Positions 1 through 5,277 of a stretch of DNA of 9,294 bases are shown in pieces. Position numbers and translations under genes: made by a program. The stretch covers positions 1 to 9,294 of the forward strand of contig SKTN01000380.1 of the NCBI GenBank assembly GCA_007117945.1. The letters are read 5' to 3'. Each line of letters begins with the position of its first letter. Within the stretch, counting starts at the first letter, position 1. The stretch is from Nitriliruptoraceae bacterium. GTDB lineage: Bacteria > Actinomycetota > Nitriliruptoria > Nitriliruptorales > Nitriliruptoraceae. The notes beneath the pieces are model-generated. The model was not told where the DNA came from, did not search any database, and saw only the letters and a program-made list of their open reading frames with translations.

Positions 1-36
1 CGGCGGTCAACGAGCCGCCTCGCGCGCCGCTGGGCC

Positions 37-1074
37 TCATGCCGCGCGAGCCGACGCGTGCTCGGCCAGCGCTCGGGCGCCCGCCAGCACCGGTGGGACC
101 GCCTCGGCGCGCGCCGGCTCGAGGTGGCGCATCGCCAGCAGCTGGATCGCGGACTGCACGAGCCGCGCAACGGTTGCCAGGGTCAGTTCCTCCTCGCTGA
201 CCTCGGGCGCTCCCGGGACACCGCGGTGTGCCGCCAGGGCCGGGGCCGCGTGGGCACGCTCGGTCAGCGCCCGGGCCGTGGGCAGCACCTGCAGGGCGGG
301 TACCAGCAGGCCGTCCACGACGCCGGCCAGGTCCCAGGCTGCCAGCCCCGGCCCGGCCAGCTCCCAGTCCAGCAGCCGCAGTCGCGGGCGCGCCCCCGGC
401 GCCGAGGCGACCAGCACGTTGTCGAACTTGATGTCCCCATGGACCAGCACGGCGCTGCCCGTGCGGTCCCTACCGCCGGTTCCGGGCCACCGTGCCGCCA
501 GCGCCGTGAGGCAGCCCGCGAGGTCCCGGTCACCGGCCACCTCGGCGGCCAGGTCGGCGATCCGCTCGTCGCCGCGCAAGGACGGCGGGAGGGCGCCCTC
601 GGCGAGGGCGAGGACCCAGGGTGCCCCTGCGGCCGCGGCACCGAGGAGGCCGGGCGTGGGCGCGGCGGCGTGGAGTCGCCCGAGGAGGCCACCGAGTGCC
701 GCGAACAGCGCATCCGGCTGCCGGGCCCCGTCGCGCACGGCGTGGTGCAGGGGCACGTCCCGGTCCCGGGCCTCGAGCAGCAGGGTGCCATCGACGACGC
801 CGAGCAGCGCCGGTGCGAGCGCAGGGTCGGACGCCTGCTGCGCCACCAGCCACCGGTAGATCGCCACCTCGGCAGCAGCGGGGTCGCCAGGGTCCGGGGA
901 GGGGCGGTGGTGCTTCGCGACGCACACCGCGCGCCGGTCCTGGCGGATCACCGCCACCTCGTGCGAGCGGTTCCGCGGCTCGACGGTGACGCGCCCGGTG
1001 AGGGCGGCGTCACCGTCGAGCCACCCGTGCAGGACGAGCCGGGGCAGCAGACGGCCCCAGATGCTCGAGCTCAC
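37..1074 (-). CDS. APH-fold phosphotransferase (aminoglycoside phosphotransferase / choline kinase-like family)
   Basis: A 345-residue cytoplasmic protein with the small-molecule/protein kinase-like fold. Visible motifs are a VAK motif with probable ATP-binding Lys54, Glu69 in the following helix, the Brenner-type catalytic loop HGDIKFDN (His212, Asp214, Asn219) and a metal-binding LLDWE motif (Asp236). Length and motif order fit the APH family, which phosphorylates hydroxyls of antibiotics, sugars, choline or, in some RiPP pathways, Ser/Thr of peptides. The GTG start at 1074 is chosen because it overlaps the TGA stop of the upstream protease (GTGA), the usual signature of translational coupling. 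The open frame continues upstream to 1551, but only as a shadow of the protease. The substrate is unknown. Antibiotic resistance is possible but nothing here points to it; the protease partner suggests a dedicated role with that protein. Family confidence is high, function low. Confidence 0.88.
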   Translation of the reverse strand: MSSSIWGRLLPRLVLHGWLDGDAALTGRVTVEPRNRSHEVAVIRQDRRAVCVAKHHRPSPDPGDPAAAEVAIYRWLVAQQASDPALAPALLGVVDGTLLLEARDRDVPLHHAVRDGARQPDALFAALGGLLGRLHAAAPTPGLLGAAAAGAPWVLALAEGALPPSLRGDERIADLAAEVAGDRDLAGCLTALAARWPGTGGRDRTGSAVLVHGDIKFDNVLVASAPGARPRLRLLDWELAGPGLAAWDLAGVVDGLLVPALQVLPTARALTERAHAAPALAAHRGVPGAPEVSEEELTLATVARLVQSAIQLLAMRHLEPARAEAVPPVLAGARALAEHASARAA

Positions 1075-2465
1075 GGGTCCTCCTGCTCGGCCTCCGCTTC
1101 GCTCATGGCCTCGAGGGCGGTGTAGTAGCCGAGCCAGAAGGCGTCGTCGACGACCTCCTCGGGATCGGGGCCGGACGGCGTGGGGGGCGCCTGTGCATCC
1201 GTGGCGCCGTAGCGGGGGATGCGGTCGAAGTCGCACGCCAGGGTGTGGGGTGGGCACTGGGTGAGGGTGCGTGGGGGCGGGCACCCGGCGGACAGGGACG
1301 TGGTGATCGGCGGCCGGCACCCGATGGTCGGGTACGTCACGATGTTGCACAGGTCGCGCACCTTGGTGACGATGTTGCAGCTGACCGGTTTGGTCACGGT
1401 GCACACGATCGCCTTGGTCAGCAGGTCGTTGCACACGACGGGCCGGGTGACCACCGTCCGGCCGGCGGTGCACAGCTCGATGTCGAGCTCGTTGAGGACC
1501 TTGTTGATGGGGTTGAGGTAGGTGGCGCTGCCGTTGGTCGCACCGGCCCACAGCAGTCCGAGGACCCGGTTCTCGCTGTCGACCACGACCGAGCCGGAGT
1601 CGCCGCTGTTGGAGAACCGGGGGTTCTGGGAGGTGTCAGGCGTGACGCGGATCTGGTTCTTGAGGGTCTTGGTACCGATCCCGTCGCCGAAGTTCACCGT
1701 CACGCTCGCGTCCGTGGAGGCGACCTCGCCGTAGGTCAGCTGCGTGGTGCGGCCGCGCTTGCGCACGGCCGTGCCCACCTGGGCGGCCACGGTCCCCTTG
1801 ACGTCACCGATCTCCTCGATGCGGCACTCACGATCGACGCCCTCGTCGAGGGTGATCACCGCACCGTCGACGTGCTCGCTCAACGTCGCCCGGGTCAGGG
1901 TGCCGTACCGGTCCCCGGGGCAGCTGCCACCGTCGGGCCGCGACGGCTGCGCCATGGCGTCGCCCGCTGACCAGGTGTCGTCGACGCAGGCGACGTGGAA
2001 GTTGGTCAGGGCCATCCGGGCACCCGTGGAGCGGTCGCGGACCAGGGCGCCGAGGGTGCCGGAGGTCAGGTAGTTCCCGGGGCTCGGGACGTCGGGGGGC
2101 TCCATGAAGATCGAGCGGCAGGGTCCCATGCTGATCCCGCCGCGCAGCGGGGTGTACTTCCCCGTGTCGATGCCCGACTGCACCTGCTCCTGGGGCACGA
2201 GCACGGACTGCAGCTCGATGACCTCCTCCTGCACGTCGACGGGCACGCCGTCGATCTCCGCGGGGATCAGCTCCTCCTCGCTGAGCGCACTGGGGTCCTT
2301 CTTCTCTGCGACGTAGACGACGATCGACAGCTGGTCGGTGAGCTTGCCCCCCGAGATCTTGCGGTCGATGTCCACGCCCTGGACCCCGGGCAGCGCGAGG
2401 AGTCGGTCCTCGACGGCCTGCTTGATGGGGCGGATCTCCCCCCGGGTGTGCGCGTGCTCCGGCAT
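1071..2465 (-). CDS. Trypsin-like serine protease with N-terminal accessory domain and Cys/Thr-rich repeat tail
   Basis: A 464-residue protein. Residues about 10-85 form a small conserved-looking domain (LPGVQGVDIDRK, LSIVVYVAEK, IPAEIDGVPVDV) resembling the N-terminal module of some bacterial trypsin-like proteins. Residues about 105-330 are a chymotrypsin-fold protease with the complete triad: His157 in LTNFHVAC, Asp200 in HVDGAVI, Ser290 in SGDSGS. Residues 332-411 are a tail with nine cysteines at 7-13-residue intervals and 14 threonines, followed by an acidic C-terminus. No signal peptide or membrane segment is seen, so it is probably cytoplasmic unless exported by a non-Sec route. The ATG at 2465 is preceded by GGAGGAGG with a 5-nt gap; the in-frame GTG at 2498 has no such site. 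The stop codon overlaps the start of the APH-fold kinase gene. Triad assignment is secure; the substrate is unknown and the tail could be a substrate, metal site or assembly domain. Confidence 0.9.
   Translation of the reverse strand: MPEHAHTRGEIRPIKQAVEDRLLALPGVQGVDIDRKISGGKLTDQLSIVVYVAEKKDPSALSEEELIPAEIDGVPVDVQEEVIELQSVLVPQEQVQSGIDTGKYTPLRGGISMGPCRSIFMEPPDVPSPGNYLTSGTLGALVRDRSTGARMALTNFHVACVDDTWSAGDAMAQPSRPDGGSCPGDRYGTLTRATLSEHVDGAVITLDEGVDRECRIEEIGDVKGTVAAQVGTAVRKRGRTTQLTYGEVASTDASVTVNFGDGIGTKTLKNQIRVTPDTSQNPRFSNSGDSGSVVVDSENRVLGLLWAGATNGSATYLNPINKVLNELDIELCTAGRTVVTRPVVCNDLLTKAIVCTVTKPVSCNIVTKVRDLCNIVTYPTIGCRPPITTSLSAGCPPPRTLTQCPPHTLACDFDRIPRYGATDAQAPPTPSGPDPEEVVDDAFWLGYYTALEAMSEAEAEQEDP
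1233..1472 (-). repeat. Degenerate Cys/Thr repeat encoded in the protease C-terminus
   Basis: Protease residues 332-411 contain Cys332, 345, 355, 363, 373, 383, 395, 404 and 411. The best units share the pattern C-N-x-(V/L)-T-(K/Y), seen after Cys345, Cys363 and Cys373, with the next Cys usually about 10 residues on; a TKP or TRP triplet recurs. Lys/Arg and Thr alternate with Cys, then the final part becomes Pro-rich. It is a protein-level repeat: the DNA copies have diverged. Confidence 0.75.
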
Positions 2466-2470
2466 GCGAA

Positions 2471-2478
2471 CCTCCTCC
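2471..2478 (-). promoter_or_regulatory. Ribosome binding site of the protease gene
   Basis: The minus strand reads GGAGGAGG, ending 5 nt before the ATG at 2465. It is among the strongest sites in the window and fixes the protease start. Confidence 0.8.
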
Positions 2479-2493
2479 GCGCGGTGTGCGGGA

Positions 2494-2514
2494 CGCACGA
2501 GCCGTCGTCGTGCG
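2494..2514 (-). promoter_or_regulatory. Leader hairpin upstream of the protease ribosome binding site
   Basis: Perfect 7-bp arms CGCACGA / TCGTGCG flank a 7-nt loop. They lie between the predicted transcription start (about 2548) and the ribosome binding site. It could affect translation or mRNA stability, but short inverted repeats are common in GC-rich DNA, so function is uncertain. Confidence 0.3.
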
Positions 2515-2554
2515 CTCGGACCGTGGCGCGCGCGGCACCGACGGCTCCTGGTGC

Positions 2555-2583
2555 ACTATCCGCCGGATCGCGGTCACTGTCCA
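2555..2583 (-). promoter_or_regulatory. Sigma70-like promoter of the protease-kinase operon
   Basis: On the minus strand TGGACA (5/6 match to TTGACA, 2578-2583) and GATAGT (4/6 match to TATAAT, 2555-2560) are separated by exactly 17 bp. The expected start near 2548 gives a leader of about 80 nt. The preceding gene ends at 2650 with a stem-loop at 2621-2649, so an independent promoter is expected here. The call rests on pattern only. Confidence 0.5.
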
Positions 2584-2620
2584 GAGGCACGACTACGCAA
2601 CGTGATGTGCGCGGGCGCAC

Positions 2621-2649
2621 CCACGTGGTGCGCGAGGCGCACCACGTGG
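2621..2649 (-). terminator. Strong stem-loop after the thioredoxin-fold gene (U-less terminator candidate)
   Basis: Perfect 13-bp arms (CCACGTGGTGCGC and its complement) around a 3-nt loop begin at the base immediately after the TGA stop on the minus strand. No T-tract follows, so it is not a textbook intrinsic terminator. Many high-GC actinobacteria are thought to use U-poor hairpins or Rho. It separates the DUF983/thioredoxin unit from the protease promoter and could also protect mRNA 3' ends. Confidence 0.6.
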
Positions 2650-3210
2650 TCAGCGGCGCCCGCCCGTGGCGCGCCGGGGCGCGAAGAGGGCGACGGCGAC
2701 GAGCAGCACGACCGCCGCACCGATCGCGATCGCGATCGGTGAGGGACCGCTTCCGCCGGTGTCGTCGGGGGCCGCGGCAGCGTCCTCGCGGGGGGTGTCG
2801 ACGCCGGGGGTGTCGGCCACGCTCGCCTCGATGTCGGCGGCGATCTGTTCGTTGAACCCCACCCAGACCTCGTCACCGAGCAGCGCCGTGGGGACCCCCT
2901 GGGCCTGCTCACCGCGGGCCGCCATCTCCTGCTCCCAGCGCTGGGCGTTGTCGGCGTCGCTGACGTCGTAGCGCGCGACCCGCAGCCCGGGGTAGTCCAC
3001 CTCGAGGTCGTCGAGGAAGGGCTGCATCTCCCTGCAGAAGGGGCAGGTGTCGGTGCCGTAGTACTCGAGCACCGGCCCCGCATCGGCGTCGACGGCGTCC
3101 TGGGCGGACGCGGGCGTGGCGCCCGCGGCCATGGTCGTCAGCAGCAGGAGGAGGGCACAGGCCACGACCAGCGCCCGGAGGAGGATCGCGTCGGGACGGC
3201 TTCGCAGCAC
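2650..3210 (-). CDS. Secreted, membrane-anchored thioredoxin-fold protein (CPFC active site)
   Basis: A 186-residue protein. An N-terminal signal sequence (Arg-containing start, hydrophobic stretch about 10-30) ends in a likely signal peptidase site after ATPASA (residue 36). The thioredoxin-like domain spans about 46-135: strand VLEYYGTDT, redox motif Cys56-Pro-Phe-Cys59, and the cis-proline region GVPTALLG (Pro107). An Asp/Pro/Gly-rich linker (135-157) leads to one membrane helix (about 158-177) and the tail RRATGGRR, which puts the redox domain outside the cytoplasm. It is probably a disulfide reductase or isomerase of the cell envelope; the partner is unknown. The GTG start at 3210 has GGAG 6 nt upstream. 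It lies 48 nt after the DUF983 gene in the same direction, so the two are probably co-transcribed. CPFC is atypical for thioredoxin (CGPC) and closer to glutaredoxin-like proteins. Confidence 0.85.
   Translation of the reverse strand: MLRSRPDAILLRALVVACALLLLLTTMAAGATPASAQDAVDADAGPVLEYYGTDTCPFCREMQPFLDDLEVDYPGLRVARYDVSDADNAQRWEQEMAARGEQAQGVPTALLGDEVWVGFNEQIAADIEASVADTPGVDTPREDAAAAPDDTGGSGPSPIAIAIGAAVVLLVAVALFAPRRATGGRR
2718..2741. repeat. 24-bp perfect palindrome inside the membrane-helix codons
   Basis: The two 12-bp halves, each CACCGATCGCGA read inward, are perfect reverse complements with no spacer. The centre contains overlapping GCGATCGC octamers. It encodes Ser-Pro-Ile-Ala-Ile-Ala-Ile-Gly at the start of the C-terminal membrane helix, so the repeated Ile-Ala codons (ATCGCG) partly explain it. 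Confidence 0.9.
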
Positions 3211-3229
3211 GGTGGACTCCGTCGGTGCT

Positions 3230-3259
3230 CGGTGTCGTGGTGGTCGGTGTGGTGGTGGT
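3230..3259. repeat. Tandem 15-bp duplication between two genes
   Basis: Copies at 3230-3244 and 3245-3259 (CGGTGTCGTGGTGGT and the same with G at position 7) match at 14 of 15 bases; a partial copy, CGGTGCT, precedes them. They fill most of the 48-nt spacer between the DUF983 stop and the thioredoxin-fold start. The likely origin is slippage; no function is evident. Confidence 0.7.
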
Positions 3260-3663
3260 CAGGTCCCCGACGGTGGGCCGTGGTCCGGGTCGGGTGCGAA
3301 CTCCTCGATGCGCGCCGGGTTGAAGGTGATGTCGAGGCCGACCCAGATCGTCTTCGACCACCCGTAGAGCGCGAAGGGCACGACGATGTTCAGACCGATG
3401 CCGACCACGGTCAGCATCGTCCAGGGCACGTCGGGCCAGGTCAGCAGCAGCCCGCCCACGGTCCAGGTGCCGAAGATGAGGATGACCAGGGCCATGATCA
3501 CGATCATCGCGCCGAGCCAGTAGCCCTCCTCACGCACGAAGGAGAAGCGGCAGGTGGGGCAGTGGTCCGTGAGGTCGTTGACCCCGGCGAAGATGCCCCG
3601 ACCACCGCAGTGGGGGCAGGCACCGCGCAAGCCGCGGTACAGGGGGGTGGCGCGGGAGGGCAT
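3259..3663 (-). CDS. DUF983 family zinc-ribbon membrane protein
   Basis: A 134-residue protein. The N-terminal RGLRGACPHCG followed by DHCPTCRFSF gives two CxxC pairs (Cys16/19 and Cys35/38), a zinc-ribbon-like site. Two hydrophobic helices follow (about 48-75 and 81-101), then a short acidic tail. The RGLRG-CPxCG opening, two CxxC pairs and two helices match the DUF983 family, whose biochemical role is not established. It is first in a probable two-gene unit with the thioredoxin-fold protein, 48 nt away. No good Shine-Dalgarno sequence is visible upstream of the ATG at 3663, so a leaderless or weakly initiated mRNA is possible. The divergent gene on the other side encodes the sugar symporter. 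Confidence 0.82.
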   Translation of the reverse strand: MPSRATPLYRGLRGACPHCGGRGIFAGVNDLTDHCPTCRFSFVREEGYWLGAMIVIMALVILIFGTWTVGGLLLTWPDVPWTMLTVVGIGLNIVVPFALYGWSKTIWVGLDITFNPARIEEFAPDPDHGPPSGT

Positions 3664-3691
3664 CGTGGGGCCGGTCTACGGTCGGCGCGGC

Positions 3692-3719
3692 GTCACGGCC
3701 CGGTCGTCGGTGCCGTGAC
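3692..3719. promoter_or_regulatory. 28-bp dyad in the divergent intergenic region (operator candidate)
   Basis: GTCACGGC and its exact complement GCCGTGAC are separated by 12 bp, so the half-site centres are 20 bp apart, about two helical turns. The element ends 29 bp upstream of the DUF983 start. Spacing fits a dimeric helix-turn-helix regulator, but it could also form a hairpin in a DUF983 leader. No regulator gene is in the window. Confidence 0.35.
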
Positions 3720-3771
3720 CTGCGGCGACGGTACCCGGGCACCCACCCACGCCGTGCGGGAGGAGGTCCCG

Positions 3772-3798
3772 GCGCGCGGGGCCCTTGGGCCCGCGCGC
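3772..3798. other. Long GC-rich hairpin in the divergent intergenic region
   Basis: GCGCGC-GGGG-CCC, two T residues, then GGG-CCC-GCGCGC can form a 12-bp stem with one bulged G. It lies about 90 bp upstream of the symporter start. It may belong to the symporter leader or promoter region; no clear -35/-10 pair was found nearby. Confidence 0.35.
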
Positions 3799-3835
3799 AG
3801 GCGCAGTACTACGGTGGGGTGGAGGCGGTCCTGGA

Positions 3836-3871
3836 CCCCGGGCCCGTGCGCGTGGGCCCGTGATCCCGGGG
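3836..3871 (+). promoter_or_regulatory. Nested leader hairpin just upstream of the symporter ribosome binding site
   Basis: Outer arms CCCCGGG (3836-3842) and CCCGGGG (3865-3871) enclose an inner CCC/GGG pair, and GGGCCCGTG occurs twice (3840-3848 and 3854-3862). The structure ends a few bases before the purine-rich GGGGAGGGG at 3875-3883. It could modulate symporter translation or transcription, although G/C-only arms make chance pairing likely. Confidence 0.3.
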
Positions 3872-3885
3872 CCCGGGGAGGGGCG

Positions 3886-5277
3886 GTGGCGCAGGTGGGA
3901 GCGGGCGCGTCGCAGGCCGCGCGTGGATCGCTGCCGCGGTGGGTCGTGCTGGCCTACGGCACGGGAGCCGCCGGCTGGGTGCTGATCGACCGGGTGGTGC
4001 TGACCTGGTTGTACTTCGCCTACGTCACGACACCCACGCCCACGGGCGAGCGGCTGCTGCTGCCGCTGACCTTCAGCGCCGTGCTGTTCGGGGGACGGAT
4101 CATCGACGCCGTGGCCGACCCGGTGATCGCCCGGCTCTCCGACAACCACCGGGGCCGGCGTGGCCGGCGGCTGCCCTTCCTGCTCGTCAGCGCCGTGCCC
4201 TACGTCATCGTCTACGTCGCGCTGTTCCTGCCTCCCGTCGCCGAGCGCTCCGCGGTCAACACCCTCTACCTCGGTGTCGGCCTGGCGCTGTACTTCACCC
4301 TCTTCACCGCCTACGTCGGCCCCTACCTGGCGCTGCTGGCGGACCTGTCGGCCACCACCGCCGACCGGGTCGATCTGTCCACCGCCAAGGCCGTGGCGAC
4401 CCTGCTGGGGGCCGGGGTGGCGTTGATCGTCTCCGGGCTGCTGGTGGAGGCCCTCGGTGTGGTGACGATGGTGTGGCTGCTCGGTGCCGTGGCCCTGGTG
4501 CTGCTGCTGGTGCCGTTGTCGATCCCCGAGCGTCGGTTCTCCGTCGCCGTACCTGCCACGATGGCGCTGCTGCCCGCGGTGCGGGCGACGCTGGCCAACC
4601 GGCCCTTCGTGGTCGCCCTGCTGGGTGCCAACGCCATGTGGTTCGGGTTCAACATCGTGTCGTTGAACGTGCCGTTGTACGCCAACTCGCTGCTGGGGAG
4701 GGGAGAGTCGGCGGTGGCGGCCCTGATGGGCGCGCTGTTCGGGGTGTGCCTGCTGGCGTTCCCGGTGGTGAACCGGCTCAGCAAGCGCCTGGGGCTCAAG
4801 CGGGTGATGATCGCCTCCCTGGTGGGCTTCGCCCTGGTGTTCCCCCTGATCGCGGCCTTCCCCGACCCGCCCCTGGGCCTGTCGCCCCTGGTCTTCGGGG
4901 TGCTGGTGATGGCCCTGGCCGGGGTGCCCCTGGCGGGGTTCTTCGTCGTGCCCGACGCGATCATCGCGGCCGTGGCCGACCTCGAGCAGCAGCGCACGGG
5001 CCAGCGCCGCGAGGGCATGTACTTCGGGGTCAACGGCCTGCTGCTCAAGCTGAACCTCGGGGTGTCGACGGTGGTCTCCGGGGCGCTGCTGCAGGTGTGG
5101 GGCGACCCTCTGGGGGTGCGGTTCACGGGACCCGTGGCCGCGGTGGCGGTGGCCGTGGGAGCGGCGGTGTTCCTGCGCTACCCGGAGGCCGAGGTGGAGG
5201 CGGCCCGGGCCGCGACCGTCACGCTCGACGGGACCGACGGGACCGACGGGGCCGACGGGGCCGACGGGGATGGCTAG
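3886..5277 (+). CDS. GPH/MelB-type sugar:cation symporter (major facilitator superfamily)
   Basis: A 463-residue inner-membrane protein with about 12 hydrophobic segments. The family signature GGRIIDAVADPVIARLSD (residues 69-86) is followed by RRGRRLPFLL. Asp74 and Asp78 sit where MelB has the cation-binding Asp55 and Asp59. A second signature, RREGMYFG (374-381), leads to Lys388, the likely counterpart of MelB Lys377. These point to the glycoside-pentoside-hexuronide:cation symporter family; the substrate cannot be read from sequence. The GTG at 3886 follows GGGGAGGGG (3875-3883) with a short gap, and the protein then begins a normal way before helix 1. The frame stays open to 3232, but that part runs antisense to DUF983 and is not coding. 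The end is odd: a repetitive Asp-Gly-Thr/Ala tail whose DNA overlaps the next gene, suggesting translational coupling to the nitrilase-like/propeller fusion. Confidence 0.88.
   Translation: MAQVGAGASQAARGSLPRWVVLAYGTGAAGWVLIDRVVLTWLYFAYVTTPTPTGERLLLPLTFSAVLFGGRIIDAVADPVIARLSDNHRGRRGRRLPFLLVSAVPYVIVYVALFLPPVAERSAVNTLYLGVGLALYFTLFTAYVGPYLALLADLSATTADRVDLSTAKAVATLLGAGVALIVSGLLVEALGVVTMVWLLGAVALVLLLVPLSIPERRFSVAVPATMALLPAVRATLANRPFVVALLGANAMWFGFNIVSLNVPLYANSLLGRGESAVAALMGALFGVCLLAFPVVNRLSKRLGLKRVMIASLVGFALVFPLIAAFPDPPLGLSPLVFGVLVMALAGVPLAGFFVVPDAIIAAVADLEQQRTGQRREGMYFGVNGLLLKLNLGVSTVVSGALLQVWGDPLGVRFTGPVAAVAVAVGAAVFLRYPEAEVEAARAATVTLDGTDGTDGADGADGDG
5227..5271 (+). repeat. 9-bp tandem repeat spanning the symporter/fusion gene junction
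   Basis: Five consecutive units start at 5227, 5236, 5245, 5254 and 5263: GACGGGACC twice, GACGGGGCC twice, then GACGGGGAT. They encode (Asp-Gly-Thr/Ala)n at the symporter C-terminus. The GGGG of the last unit directly abuts the downstream ATG (5270), and an earlier GGGG is about 9 nt from it, so the repeat also supplies the weak Shine-Dalgarno-like purines. Confidence 0.9.

Noticed and set aside
1..36. Terminator after the kinase gene
   Set aside because: Only a 5-bp GGCGG/CCGCC stem with an 8-nt loop is visible at the window edge; too weak to call.
37..1074. Calling the APH-fold gene an aminoglycoside resistance gene
   Set aside because: The motifs are shared by kinases of many substrates; there is no resistance context and it is coupled to a protease.
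2466..2498. Alternative GTG start of the protease at 2498
   Set aside because: The ATG at 2465 has GGAGGAGG at 5 nt; the longer version would place this site inside the coding sequence and has none of its own.
2719..2740. GCGATCGC octamers as a sign of cyanobacterial origin (HIP1)
   Set aside because: They occur only in one codon-driven palindrome, and GC content and gene types fit an actinobacterium better.
3232..3885. Upstream extension of the symporter frame
   Set aside because: It lies antisense to DUF983 and through the intergenic hairpins; the GTG at 3886 has a good ribosome binding site and family-like N-terminus.
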